From: Lathyrus oleraceus | Taxonomy: Eukaryota > Streptophyta > Magnoliopsida > Fabales > Fabaceae | Direction: 5' to 3' | DNA: 64,000 bases | Assembly (NCBI RefSeq): GCF_024323335.1 | Contig: NC_066579.1 | Span: 352,973,400 to 353,037,399 of the forward strand | In this document: positions 34,186 through 46,218 of the stretch, piece by piece | Numbering within the stretch: the stretch's first letter is position 1 | Layout of the letters: every line of letters begins with the position of its first letter | Notes under the pieces: generated by a model | Seen by the model: the letters and a program-made list of their open reading frames with translations, nothing else | Database searches by the model: none | What the model was told of the DNA's origin: nothing | Made by a program: the position numbers and the translations under genes

Positions 34186-35970
34186 CATACAGTTGTTCTG
34201 AAACCTAAGTATCATGCACAAATCTCTCATGATTATCCTTTTGCTAAAAAAACAAAAGTTATAAGAAACTTTGGGAAAACTAACAAAAGAGGACCCAAAA
34301 AGTGGGTACCTAAGGATAAAATAATTTATGTTGCAAACATCCTTAACAACTCAGCTAAAACACCAGTCATGGTACCTGGACAGTGGATGCTCACAACACA
34401 TGACGAGTAGAAGGTCTATGTTCCAAGATTTGGAACTTAAACCTGAAGGCTTCGTTGGTTTCGGAGGAAACCAGAAAGGAAAGATCATTAGCTCTAGAAC
34501 CATTGGTAACGATAAACTTCCCTCTATTACTAATGTTCTTTTAGTTGATGGTCTGATGTATAACCTTTTTTCTATTAGCCAACTTATTGACAATGGTTAT
34601 GATATCATCTCTAATCAAAAGTCCTGTAAGGTTGTAAGTCAGAAAGGTGGTACAATCATTTTTTAATGGAAAGAGGAAGAACAACATTTATAAAATTAGA
34701 CTTTTTGATCTTGAAGATCAAAATGTAAAATGTATAATGTTTGTTAATGAGGAGCAATGAGTCTGGGATAGACGTTTGGGCAATGTTAGCATGAGAAAGA
34801 TTTCTCAGCTAAATAAGCTTGAATTAGTTAGAGATCTACCCAAACTGACGTTCGCTTCACATGCTCTTTTTGAAGTCTGTCAGAAAGGCAAGTTTTCTAA
34901 AACTTATTTCTAAGCTAAAACTATTGTTTCTACCTCTAGACCATTAGAACTTCTGCATATTGATTTGTTGGGACCAGTGAAAATTGCTTCTATCAATGGA
35001 AAGAAGTATGGATTAGTCATTGTTGATGACTACATTCGCTGGACATGAGTAAAGTTCTTGAAACACAAGGATGAGTCACATTCTGTGTTTTCTACCTTCT
35101 ACTCACTAGTGCAAACATAAATGAATTACAAAATAGTCAAAGTCAAATTAAAAGTGATCATAGTGGAGAATTTGAAAACAAACATTTTGAAAACCTTTTT
35201 GATTCAAATGGTATTTCCCATGATTTCTTCTGTCATAGAACTCCACAATAAAATGGAGTTGTAGAAAGGAAGAATAGGACTTTGCAAGAAATGGCTCGCA
35301 CCATGATCAAAGAAACTGATATGGCTAAGCATTTCTGGGCAGAATTAGTTAACACAACATGTTACATTCAGAACAAGATTTTTATTTGACCTATTCTGGG
35401 TAAGACTCCTTATGAGTTGTGGAAGAACAGAAAGCCCAACATTTATTACTTTCATCCTTTTGGATGTGAATGTTTCATGTTAAACACTAAAGAGAATCTT
35501 GGCAAGTTTGACTCTAAAGCATAAAAGTGTTTACTGTTAGGATATTCTGAACGCTCTAAAGGCTACAAAATCTTTAACACAGAAACAGGAATTGTTGAGG
35601 AATCAATTCATGTTAGATTCAATGATAAGCTTGACCCTGAAAAGTCAAAGCTAGTTGAGAAATTTGCAGATATGAAGATCGATCTCTCAGAATCCAAAGA
35701 CTCTATCTCTGAAGAAAAAGACTTAGAAGGAAAATCCAAAGAATCTGAAGAAAAGACTCAACCAGAAGCAATCGTTGATCCAACTTATCATAAGAAGAGA
35801 AAATCAAGAACTTATCATTCTGAAGAACTGATTCTGGGAGATAAGAATGCTCCAGTCAGAGCTAGGTCTTCATTCAAACCTTCTGAAGAGACTCTTCTAG
35901 GTTTAGTGTCTCTGATAGAACCCACATCAATTGATGAAGCTCTTCTGGATAATTAATGGATTCTGGCTAT
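34186..35970 (+). pseudogene. SIRE/Maximus-like copia: protease and integrase part
   Basis: Plus-strand Ty1/copia polyprotein. Reading right: a basic stretch near 34260-34320, the protease active site W-Y-L-D-S-G-C-S near 34370, a region before integrase, the integrase start with L-L-G-P-V and Y-G-L-V-I-V-D-D-Y near 34970-35030, and an acidic Ser/Glu/Lys-rich linker at 35670-35955 that ends E-P-T-S-I-D-E-A-L. Several stops and frameshifts lie in the integrase. The gag and 5' LTR are missing: the left side is Athila-B. The frame is broken at 35971 by Athila-A and continues at 47586. Confidence 0.88.
35966..35970. repeat. 5-bp target site duplication GCTAT, left
   Basis: GCTAT just before the LTR terminus TGATCG; matches 47586-47590. 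It lies in the copia RT N-terminal coding sequence. Confidence 0.93.
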
Positions 35971-37420
35971 TGATCGAAAAAATAGCAAGTGTATTATTTT
36001 TCCCGTTATAGTAATAAAGGGGAAATTCCCCGAATGTCGATCTCAAGGACTGCAAGTCAATATCGAGTTCAAATTATGGTTCAATTAAACAAAAACTATT
36101 GTTGGGGGGTTTTTAGATTCAAATATAAAAGTAAAGGCAAGAGAAATTAATACTGTAAAAATAAGGGTTTGCAAGGTAAGAGGAACAATGCCATGGAACG
36201 TGTATGATTTGTCCCTGTAACAACTCTGAGTCACTATTGCATCAACAAATATCAATTACTACCACTTCTCAAGGATATTTTCTCCCAAGTCCTTAGTGAG
36301 AAAACCTTTAATCATTCTACCCTAATTTCTATGTCCATAGACAATTAGGGTGAAGTTAAACTTTATTATATCAAGAATGCTCTGATTCATACAAGGTATC
36401 CCTAGTCCTTGGTGATATCTATTGTAGAGTAACCTTATGAAAATGTTACCAATGGTGGTTCATCCTAATTGATAATAATAAAATAATTTCGATTGGTCTG
36501 AAAGAGAAAACATTAAACACATCAAAAGATTACCGTAAAAATAATATTATAAATGCAATCATAAACTCATAGTCATTACAATTCTAAATCAGGGACATCC
36601 CCTAGCATTGAGAGATTTAGCTACTCATATTTTTCAAAATAAATTCAAGATAAAAAATACACATTACAAGTAATTGGATCACTTGGATCTTCAATCGCTT
36701 ATGCTCATGAAAACCTTCTTCTCTCAAAATTCCTTGATCTATGTAATCCTTGATCATCTGACAATTATGTGTTTCCCTCATTCCAAGATGATATTTTCTC
36801 TTGTAGAAACTCTCATAATATATTGAAAAAACCCTAGGTAAAAGGTGGAAATCTCCAAAAAGTCCCTACAGCTCAAGCCCGATGAAAAGCCCAAAAACGG
36901 GAAAAATATGCGCCTGGGCTGACACGGCCCGTGTCAACTGACACGGGTGGCCGCGTCAGCTCTCTGTCCTTCCTGAAACGTCCAAGGCGCTCCACCACGC
37001 CCTCCAGTTGACATGAAACTGGCTGTGTCAGATGACACGGTCGATCGTGTCAGGCTTCTGTCTTGGTCTTTCCTGAATTGATTTGCCTTCTTCCTGACAC
37101 GGCCCGTGTCAGGTGACACGGGTGGCGGTTTCAGGCCTCTTGTGCTGAGTATTTTCCTTTCCTCAATTTCTGGAACTCCTTACTATCTCGCATCAAATCC
37201 CTCAGATCTTCTACCTGAACCTGGAGGACAAAAACACAGACAACCCACACATAAAATCGCGAAAACATCAAATAAAATTGAAAATTAATAAAAATGCTAA
37301 AATAATTTATGGAGATGAAAATTGAATTTAAAGGTATCATAATACATGCACAGTGTCTCAAAATCCTTGGTTTATGTTGGCTAAGCAACAAAAACATAGT
37401 GAAAATGGTGACTGATCCCA
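35971..37420 (-). mobile_element. 3' LTR of Athila-A
   Basis: About 1,450 bp, starting TGATCGAAAA on the plus strand and ending near ACTGATCCCA. Paired with 46219-47585. It holds three palindromic modules at 36919-37138; the right LTR has lost most of the middle one. The inner end differs slightly from the right LTR (GATCCCA against GATCA). Confidence 0.92.
36919..37138 (-). promoter_or_regulatory. ACACGG/CCGTGT palindromic modules in Athila-A U3 (3' LTR)
   Basis: Three units. The clearest reads CTGACACGGCCCGTGTCAGG and then TGACACGGGTGGC, so ACACGG and CCGTGT arms alternate. They lie 280-500 bp from the LTR 5' end, as in Athila-B. Copies also occur at 47150-47305 and inside the element at 40225-40495. 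Confidence 0.8.
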
Positions 37421-38880
37421 ACCCCAAACTTAGCTCATTGCTTGTCCTCAAGTAATGTCCTGGATGACACAGTGTGTCACTTCCCAAAATTTGCATTCTT
37501 ACCATGATATTGCTTATATCTTTTGCCAACGCCTTCACTCTCCCTTTTATAGTTCCTGCTTTTCCTTATGAGTTTTCCACTGGACTTCCACATCGAGGTA
37601 CCGCTCCACCTGTCAGCTTAGATCACACTTCCACCAAGTCTCTCAGGGTTAAAGTGTTTTCACTAACAATTCAGAATATGCAATATCAACTCATAAGTTT
37701 GAATAATTTCTCCTTTTATATCAACTACACACAACACACACTTTTTGAGGTCTTTCGGGTTGTAACGGGGCTTGGGTTATGGTGTGGTAAATACAAACAA
37801 AAAGGAAAACAAGTGGTTTTGGGTTCAGAGCCAATGTCAATATTCTTTTCACTATGTTTATTCATTTTACTTCTTTTCTTTTTTCAATTGCTCATTTTTT
37901 TTCTTTGATATTCTTTTTTTTTCAACTAAGTGTTCTTCCTTTGGTGAGTGCTTCTTTCGAACCATCGAGTACTTTTCGTTTTCTCTTTTTTTTTCAATGA
38001 TCATTTTTTTCTTATTCTATTTTTTTCTCGCACTCACCTTGGTTTTCGATACTTATGGGGTTTACCCCAAACTTAGAATTTTAACACAGCTTAATAATAT
38101 CACATTGGCTCCGAACATGGTAAGGAAGTGTTTGGGCCTCGAGTTATATTTACGTGGTTAAACAAATAACGGGTACAGGCTCAGATGAGGTTAACAAAGG
38201 ATAAAATTAACGGGATGGCTAGAAAGGCTCAAGGGCTATATTCAAACAACGTGCCTCAACGTGTGTATATATGTAGTGATAATCCCAGAGAACCTACGCA
38301 AAGTAAGAGTGATAAAGACATACTTGAATATCGCTCATGATGATCAATGTGTTTGGCTTTTTATGCACTCGCCATGTTAGGTAAAGTGTGACAACATTCA
38401 TAGTACTTCGAACATGGTGCGCCTTCTTACTTACTTCAGAATGCACATGGAACTTATGCTAGTTGAGCTTTAGACGTTACGTATGATCTTTTCTTCAGCA
38501 TTATCGACTTCCTGGGAAGATCCTTCACAACAAGAAATGGTAAGTGGAGTGATCATTTCATCCACTCCCTCTAGTGGTCATCACCTAATTCAACAATAAT
38601 ACCAAGAACCTGAAATACATGCAGCACATAGTACCCTAAAAACAAAATAAACCCAATGCAAAATTGTAACAATGGGAAGATAATAAAAATTAAAAACAAC
38701 ACAAATAGAAAAATAATAGCAAAATACCCCCCCCCCACCCACATACACACACTTGAACTAAACATTGTCCCTAATGTTTTCGAACAAGATAGAATGAGGC
38801 AAACTCATAATGCACTACTGAGGAGGTGGGGGGGGGGGGGGGGGGGAATGCAACATCAATTGTCATATCATGAGGTTCAT
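37421..38880 (-). other. Athila-A 3' untranslated region, no supported gene
   Basis: AT-rich with long T runs at 37860-38030. The purine-rich AAGTTTGGGGTTGGG (minus) beside the LTR at ~37420 is the likely polypurine tract. It contains a C10 run at 38727-38736 and a G19 run at 38828-38846. Reading frames here are short and low in complexity; I support none. Confidence 0.75.
38727..38846. repeat. C10 and G19 homopolymer runs forming an inverted repeat
   Basis: C10-ACC at 38727-38739 is the exact reverse complement of GGT-G10 at 38825-38837; about 85 bp lie between. The G run continues to 38846. Such runs are prone to slippage and to sequencing error, so their exact length is uncertain. Confidence 0.75.
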
Positions 38881-39888
38881 TTCATCTAACATTTCTACTT
38901 GCCAAGCCTGCTCGATGCCTTTCCATGTTTGCTCGGTTCTCAGGTCTCTGAGCTCGGTTTATACCCAGGCCCATTGGTTGGGATGCATGGATGATCACCT
39001 GATGCCCTGATGGAAAGGCTCCTGAGGTGGGGGTACAAACTGCTCTTGAGGCTCCTCCTCTTTGTTTACCGCTTCCTCCGCAACCTGCTCATCTGCAAAC
39101 TGCTCACCTGTAGCAAAGTTCTCAGCGTCGTAGCCTTGCCTCCAACGGAGATACCCCCGAAGTCCGCCCAACCAATTCTACCCAAGTAATCAGCTGAAAA
39201 GGTAGCAACATTGATGGTTTTGTTTTGCACCATCGAGTACATGAAAAATAACTCTCACTGAGTTGCCACACCTGTGCTATCACCCCGTCCGAACAGGGTG
39301 TATGTCAGACCTTTCTGGGTATAGCAAAAACACAGGTTCTGGATGTCGAAGGCCTTAGAACCTTTTGAGGTGTAATTTTTCCTCCCAGTAATGGCAATCC
39401 ATAAATCTTTTGGAGAAAACCCATCTGGGACCGCCCCTGGTCCGTACAGCGGGAGTCGGAGAATACCGGCCAACTCCTCAACAGACAGTTCATGATAATT
39501 ATTGAAAAGGCAGAAACGTAGAGTACCAAAATCATATCTTATCGTGTTAATCGACCTTTTTTCAAGTTGGAATTAGAGCTTGCTCAAGAATTCGAGCGTG
39601 ATGCGCTCATAAGTCGGCGCTTCGAGGCTCATGAATTCCAGCATTCTCAGTATGTGAAACATCATATCCACTTCAATTTTCACACCTAAAGCATTAAGGG
39701 TTTGCTCGCACATATACCTGGTGGGCGTGAGCTTCCGCTCCCTATGCACTTGATACCGTTTCTCCTGCTCTGGATTGTCGAAGATAGTGTTGTGCGGATT
39801 CGGGTTCCAGTTGGGTCTTCTTCATGACCTCGATGTCTCGGCTAGTTGTTTCTTTCTTGTCAAAATTCTTCTTGGGAGCATTTTGGAC
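38881..39888 (-). pseudogene. Athila-A ORF downstream of integrase (env position), decayed
   Basis: Minus-strand coding remnant between integrase and the 3' LTR, where Athila elements have an additional ORF sometimes called env-like. The recognisable block at 39255-39535 includes E-E-L-A-G-I-L-R-L-P, S-K-G-S-K-A and Y-T-L-F-G-R-G-D-S-T-G, which I know from Athila-type plant retroelement proteins. A Glu-rich tail follows at 39030-39110. Many stops break it. I see no signal peptide or membrane segment, so an envelope function is not supported. Confidence 0.7.
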
Positions 39889-39905
39889 CTGCAAAAAAAT
39901 TCAAA
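39889..39905 (-). promoter_or_regulatory. Candidate 3' splice site before the downstream ORF
   Basis: Minus strand reads GAATTTTTTTGCAG then GTCC, a T-rich tract with CAG, and coding-like sequence follows. Spliced mRNAs for downstream ORFs are known in some plant gypsy elements. The donor is not identified. Confidence 0.4.
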
Positions 39906-40224
39906 ACTTTTGAAATAGGAATTAGAAAAAAACTGTAATCATGGTTAGGACGAGGGCGGAAAATGGAGAAGGAGTCGTGAAGGGAGTTTGTGATTTGGGG
40001 TTGTGGAGGTGGTAAAGATGGAAGCTTTAGATAAAGGTTTTTAATGGAGGATGAAGAAATTTGAGATAAAGAAGGTGGGGAAGATATAAATATGAGAGAG
40101 AAGGAGTGGTTAAGTGTGAAAATCTGAGTTTTGGGAAGGGATATGGGTGGGTAATAAGTGGTTAGTGGGTAATAAAAATTGGTGGGCCCACACAAATTTA
40201 AATTTTTTTCAAAAAAATTCAAAT

Positions 40225-40495
40225 CCGCAAGCCTGACACGGGCCGTGTCAGCTGACACGGGCGATCGTGTCAGGCCACTGTCCAAGGGCATGGGGTTTCA
40301 GGCTTTCTAACACTGGTCGTGTCAGGCCACTGCCAAAGGCAAATTTATCTTATTCCTTCAGGGCTCCTTACATGGGTTGTGTTAGCTGACACGGGCGACC
40401 ATGTTAGGCTATTGCTTCTTCTTATTTTTTAGTCTTTTTCATGGCCTTGACACGGGTTGTGTCAACTGACATGGGAGACCGTCTCAGGCTGCTAT
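40225..40495 (-). promoter_or_regulatory. Internal copy of the U3 palindromic modules in Athila-A
   Basis: Four degenerate units of the ACACGG/CCGTGT type, including a near-perfect palindrome TGACACGGGCCGTGTCA at 40233-40249. They lie outside the LTR, after integrase and 340-600 bp upstream of the downstream ORF. This position would suit an internal promoter for that ORF. That role is inference. Confidence 0.65.
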
Positions 40496-40720
40496 TATGC
40501 TCGATTTTCATACTTTTCATTCTCTTTTCCTCAGGTATGGTTTTTCTATCCATTATGACTTCTGTATATATTTGAGTGCTTTTCTCTTCTGGTGCAGAGC
40601 ACTGTGTAAACCTACAATAAAAACAAAAAACACACATACTGATTAGAATTAAAATTGCATGGGTTGCCTCCCATGAAGTGCTTCGTTTAACATCGCATGG
40701 CTCAACGATCGTCCCTCTTC

Positions 40721-41949
40721 TCAGGTAAGATAAACCTTCTCTGTCAGACCACTCTCCCGCCCTTGGAAGTATAACTGTACTCTCTGCCCATTTACTTTAA
40801 AAGTGTCTCCGTTTACTGGGGTTTTAAGCTCAATTGCTCCATGTGGGAATACCTTTTGTATCACAAATGGTCCCGACCATCTCAGCCTCAGTTTTCCAGG
40901 GAACAACTTCAACCTGGAATTAAATAACAACACCAGTTGTCCTTCCTGAAGTTCTTTCTTCTGAATTCGTCGGTCATGCCATGTTTTTGTCTGTTCTTTG
41001 TATATCTTTGCATTTTCATACGCTCGATTCCTGAATTCTTCTAGCTCCTGTAGTTGAAGAATCCGGGATTTCCCCGCTTTGGAAAGGTCATAGTTCAGGA
41101 ATTTGGTAGCCCACAATGCCTTGTGATCGAGTTCGAGTGGAAAATGACATGCTTTATCGTAAACTAGTTGGTAAGGGGACATACCTATGGAGGTTTTGAA
41201 TGATGTTCTTTATGCCCATAGTGCACCCTCCAACTTAATTGACCAATCCTTTCTTGAAGCACTGACAGTCTTTTCCATAATCTGCTTTATCTGTCGATTT
41301 GATACTTCAACCTGTCCACTTGTCTGAGGATGACATGGTGTGGCAATTTTATGCTTGACATTGTATTTCCTTAATAGATTATCCATCAGCTTGTTCAGAA
41401 AATGGGTACCTTCGTCACTGATGAGTTCCCTTGGTACCCCAAACCGAGCGAAAATGTAATTTTTTAGGAAACCGACCACCACTTTAGCATCATTCGTGGG
41501 CAATGCCATGGCTTTCACCCATTTTGACACATAGTCAACAACAACCAGAATGTAATGCTTTCAAAGGATGGTGGAAAGGGTCCCATAAAGTCTATTCCCC
41601 AAACATCGAACATTTCTACCTCTAACATGGAATTTTGAGGCATTTGATTTCTCTTCGATATGTTACCTATCCTCTGGCATCTGTCACATTCTTTCACTAT
41701 GCATTGGGCATCTTTGAACAGTGTAGGCCAGTACAACCCATACTGGAGGACTTTTGCTGATGTTCTATCGCCACTAAGGTGTCCTCCATATTCTAAGTTA
41801 TGACAAGCTCTAAGGATGTCCCTTTGTTCTTCCTCTGGGACACATCTTCGAACGAACCCATTTATTCCTTTTTTGTACAAGAACGGATCGTCCCACACAT
41901 AAAACCTACAATCATGCAAAAAAAATCTTTTTGTTAGAATCAAAATCAT
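40721..41949 (-). pseudogene. Athila-A integrase
   Basis: Minus-strand integrase in three frames. 41515-41949 holds the zinc-binding HHCC region (H-N-L-E-Y-G-G-H and C-D-R-C) and the first core Asp in W-G-I-D-F-M-G-P; a frameshift follows near 41570. 41210-41530 has the second Asp (I-S-D-E-G-T-H-F) and the Glu (G-Q-V-E-V-S-N-R). A stop near 41210 (A-stop-R-T, probably from A-Y-R-T) precedes 40721-41182, the C-terminal part with P-Y-Q-L-V-Y and a G-P-F-V-I block. The catalytic triad is intact but the frame is not. Confidence 0.93.
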
Positions 41950-42163
41950 TAGGTATTAGTCCACCCACCAAATAATTCGCAAAATCAACGAACCAAGGGA
42001 CACCAGTAACGGCTAGGATACATTCGTCGGTGAACTCATCTCTGATTGGGTGTTTTTCTTCTATTTCTTGGATCAGAGACATCCGAGATAAGTGATCAGC
42101 AATAATATTTTCACTCCCCTTTTTGTCTCTAATTTCTAGATCAAACTCATGCAGAAGTAGAAT

Positions 42164-43346
42164 CTATACCAGCAACTGTGGTTTTGATTCCTGTTTAGCA
42201 AAAAGATATTTTAACGCTGCATGGTCAGTATAAATAATTATCTTTGATCCTAACAAGTAGGATTTGAATTTGTCAAAAGCATAAACAACCGCGAGTAGCT
42301 CTTTTTCAGTGGTTGCATGATTCATTTGAGCGGGATTTAACACGTGGCTTGCATAGTAAATCACATGCAAGAGCTTTACCTTTCGTTGTCCTGGTACTGC
42401 CCCAACTGCATTATCACTTGCATCACACATGATCTCAAAGGGAGAGACCAATCAGGGGAAATTACTATGGGAGCAGACACTAGTTCCTTCTTCAGGGTCT
42501 CAAAACCTTCGTTGCACTTCTTGTCAAAAATTAAAGTTGTGTCTTTCACAAGTAGGCTTGTTAATGGTTTGGTGATTTTGGAAAAGTCTCTTATGAACCT
42601 GCGGTAGAAACCCGCATGTCCTAAGAAGCTTCAGATGCCTTTTTCATTCGCCGGTGGTGGAAAGTTATTTATCACCTCCACTTTTTCTACGTATACTTCC
42701 ATGCCTCGGTTGGAAATCTTGTGTCCCAACACTATCCCTTCACGTACCATAAAATGACACTTCTCTCAATTTCAGATCAAATTTGTTTGCTGACATCTTT
42801 CTAGCTCAAGGGACAAGTTAGTTAAACATTTATCAAAAGAAGAATCGAACACAGAAAAGTCATCCATAAATCCTTCCATATGCTTTTCAAGCTGTTAGAA
42901 AATATGGATGTCATACACCTCTGAAAAGTGGCAGGTGCGTTGCATAACCCAAATGGCATTCTCATGTAAGCGAAAACACCATAGGGGCATGTGAAGGCGG
43001 TCTTCTCTTGATCTTCAAGAGCTACAACAATCTGATTGTATCCTGAGTACCCATCAAGGAAACAATAGTAGTCATGACTGGCTAACCTTTCCAACATTTG
43101 ATCAATGAATGGTAAAGGGAAGTGGTCTTTTCTTGTTGCAATATTCAGCCTCCGATAATCAATGTAAACTCTCCAACCTGTAACAGTTCTGGTTGGGATG
43201 AACTCATTATTCTCATTTTTTATCACAGTAGTTCCCCCCTTTTTGGGTACCACGTGTACTGGACTAACCCATGAGTTGTCGGATATGGGGTAAATTAGCC
43301 CCACATCCAACAATTTTACAACCTCTTTGCGGACCACTTCTTTCAT
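42164..43346 (-). pseudogene. Athila-A reverse transcriptase and RNase H
   Basis: RT at 42822-43346 on the minus strand, with V-P-K-K-G-G, the D-Y-R-R-L-N block, F-L-D-G-Y-S-G-Y-N and M-P-F-G-L-C-N-A-P. A frameshift near 42895 comes just before the catalytic box, which reads F-M-D-D in the shifted frame, so the catalytic aspartates remain but are out of frame. RNase H follows at 42164-42451 with [13 protein letters not shown] and T-D-H-A-A-L-K-Y. Between them the frame is broken by several stops. Confidence 0.94.
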
Positions 43347-43364
43347 GGTTGGGTTAAGTTGTCG

Positions 43365-44284
43365 TTATGGTTGAACCACCGGCTTGTGATCATCTTCCAT
43401 CAAGATCTTGTGCATGCAAACTGTTGGGCTAATACCTTTCAAATCCTTAATTTCCCATCCAATCGCACTCTTGTATTTTTTTAGTACTTGAATGAGTTCT
43501 ACTTCTTGGAAACTTTGTAAACTGTCATTGATAATAACTGGGCATTTCTTTTTAGCATCAAGAAACACATATTTCAGATTTTCCGGTAACTGTTTCAGAT
43601 CTGCCCCCTTTTTGGGCTCTTGAGTGTCTTCTGATGGTGGGGTGGTATTAAATATTCCCACCGGTGTGGTTTAGATCTACTCCACCGAGGTTGTTTCTCC
43701 ATCATAGCGAGCACTTCTAACTCCCCCTTGTCTACATTACTTTCAAAAATCGATAAACTCAAAACACGTTCTAACGGTGATTGGGGCATTTTATTTTCAA
43801 TTTCTTGAGCAATCACTTGATCTATTACCTCTATAGTGTGGCTTGTGCCAATATCATCTTTGTATTGCATCATGTTTCACACATCAATTTTCCGTTCTTC
43901 ATCATAGACTTTGAGAGTCATTGTTCCTTCCTCCATGTCTATCACGCACCGTCCTATCTCTAAAAATGGTCTGCCCAATATGAGAGGAGTCTCCTCATCT
44001 TCAGGCATCTCTAGAATGACAAGGTCAATCGAAAATACAAACTTATCTATCTTTACCATAACATCTTCCACTATTCCATGGGGTCGCCTAATAGAGCGAT
44101 CGGTAAACTGAAGCGTCATCCTAGTGTCTTGAACGGTGCCAAGGCCTAATATTTTGTAGATGGACAGTGGCATCAAACTCACACTAGCTCCCAAATCAAT
44201 TAGAGCCTTCTTGAATTTTCTATCACCAATAGTGCAAGGAATAGTAACCGATCCCCTATCTTTCTTTTTCACATGAATTTTCAC
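43365..44284 (-). pseudogene. Athila-A protease and linker to RT
   Basis: Protease at 43877-44284 on the minus strand: active site D-L-G-A-S, the variant usual in Athila, then S-L-M-P-L-S-I-Y and L-I-L-G-R-P-F. The linker to RT follows in two frames (43595-43873 and 43365-43661), ending with the conserved G-W-E-I-K-D-L-K-G-I-S-P and C-M-H-K-I block before RT. The frameshift lies near 43650. Confidence 0.92.
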
Positions 44285-44287
44285 ACC

Positions 44288-46097
44288 TTAGAGAATGTCA
44301 TTACATGTTTCAGTAAGGATAATCGGGTCTATATTTGTGGAGCGCTTTTTGGAGATGATGTCCTTCATGAATTTGGCATATATTGGCATTTGTTCTAGAG
44401 CTTCGAAAAACGGAATGTTTATTTCAATTTTCTTAAACATTTCCAAAAACTTCTCAATTTTTTTTTCATGTTGATCTTTCTTCTTTTGTGTCAGAGGGTA
44501 AGGGAGTTTGATGATTGGTTTATGAACTTTTTCTTTCTCCTTCACAGGCATTTACACTACTTCTTCATCTTGGTCCTTGGTTTCTTTGATTTCTAAATCG
44601 ACCTCTAATAATCCATTTTCTCCCATATTGTTTTCTTCTGGTTCTTCAGTTGACTTACCACTTCTGGTTACTACAGCGCTAACATTGTTATGCTCACGTT
44701 GATTTGTCACTGTACCACTTGGCAAGGTACCTGGAGCTTGAGAATTTGAAGCTAACTGTTGTGCTATCTGACCCATTTGGACTTCGAGATTTTTTATTGA
44801 GGCAGTGGTGTTCTTTTGATTATTTCTAGTCTCTTCTTGGAACTGAATATTGTGAGTGGATAATTTTTCAATGGTAATCTCCCAGACTGCCTTTTTAGGT
44901 GCTTGTTGTTGCTGCTGTTATTGATATTGAGTTTGATATTGTCCTTGACCCTGTTGCAGAGCATTCCCTCTCTGATATTTCCAGGAAAATTTAGGATGAT
45001 TCTTACAACCTGAGTTGTAAGTGTTGGAGTAAGGATTATTCTTCTTTAAGAACTTTATCTATTCAATTTGTTGAGGAGTCGCAAAGCAATAAACCGTGTG
45101 GTGAGGTCCATTACAGATTTCACAAGTAATGGCTTGAGCCGATTGACCTTGAGCTATCTTTTGAGTACCTATATTCATAGATTTTAATTTCTTTTCCACT
45201 TCGGCAGCGACTGTGTCTTCCAGACGAATTTTATAGCTTCCACTTTTAGATTAATTACCCCTTTAGGCTTGCTTGTACACCTGTCTTATAATTCCAGATG
45301 CTCATTGGCAGCCACCGCTTCAATAATCCTTTTAATACTGGTGGCTGTTGAGAAATTTGTTGAGCCACCGACTGCTGTATCAATCAACTGTTTTGTCTTT
45401 ATTTTCAGCCTGTTAACAAACATCTGCATTTGTTCAGTCAGATCCATATTATGATTTGGGCAAGCTACTAAGACCCTTTTGAATCTTTTATAGGAATCTC
45501 CCAATGACTTACCATCCTTCTGTTTGAAGTTCAGGATTTCATACCTTTTTCTCAGGAATACTGATGCTAGCAAATACTCATTTAAGAATGCAGTTTCCAT
45601 CTTTTCCCATGATGTGATACTGTCGGCTGGGAGAGAGTTGAACCATTCTTCCGCATCTTCAGCTAAAGTGAACGGAACATTCTCAACTTTTTTGTTTCAT
45701 CAGTATGACCATCAATTTTCAAAGTAGTACTCATGGCCAGAAATATTTGTAGGTGCTTGTTGGCATCTTCATTAACCTTTCCGGTGAAAAGTTTTCTCTC
45801 AAGTTGATTGATTGTGCTAGGATTCAGTTGAAAATTTGTCACATTTACCAGTTGGTTGACAATGGTTAGTCTACCACCCAACGCGTTTGCACCTACATAG
45901 TCACCTAGGAGTCTTTCCGGAGGTGGAGGAGGTGGAATTGGAGGATTATCAGCCATTGGTTCTTCATAGGAATCTAAGTGATCATATGAAACTTCTTCTT
46001 TGGAATTCACTCTTGCATTCCTGCGTCTCCGGTGAAGGGTTCTCTCGATTTCTACGTCAAAAAGAAATGCAGTCGAGGGCTCTCCTCGCATACACAA
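44288..46097 (-). pseudogene. Athila-A gag
   Basis: Minus-strand Gag. 45663-46097 is the N-terminal part: an Arg-rich start, a proline run near 45930, then N-E-D-A-N-K-H-L. A frameshift near 45670 precedes 45286-45600 with F-L-N-E-Y, R-Y-E-I-L-N-F-K-Q and R-F-K-R-V. An intact CX2CX4HX4C zinc knuckle (C-E-I-C-N-G-P-H-H-T-V-Y-C) lies near 45085-45125. 44552-44776 (M-G-Q-I-A-Q-Q-L) and 44288-44551 (I-P-F-F-E-A-L-E-Q-M) lead into protease. The matching Athila-B segment is at 30694-32419. Confidence 0.92.
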
Positions 46098-46193
46098 ATT
46101 AGTAAATTAAATTATATAAATGACAGAAAAATAATTTTATTATAGACCAACAAAATTTTAATTGAACTTAAAATTAAGCTCTATATTTTGGCC

Positions 46194-46212
46194 GTCCCCG
46201 GCAACGGCGCCA
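46194..46212 (-). other. Primer binding site of Athila-A
   Basis: Minus strand TGGCGCCGTTGCCGGGGAC, six bases after the 5' LTR. This is the usual Athila site, complementary to the 3' end of tRNA-Asp. Confidence 0.92.
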
Positions 46213-46218
46213 AAAACT

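Noticed and set aside
37474..38161. Overlapping 130-145-codon frames rich in Phe, Leu and Ser
   Set aside because: They come from long T runs in the Athila-A 3' UTR. Hydrophobic character alone does not make a membrane protein here.
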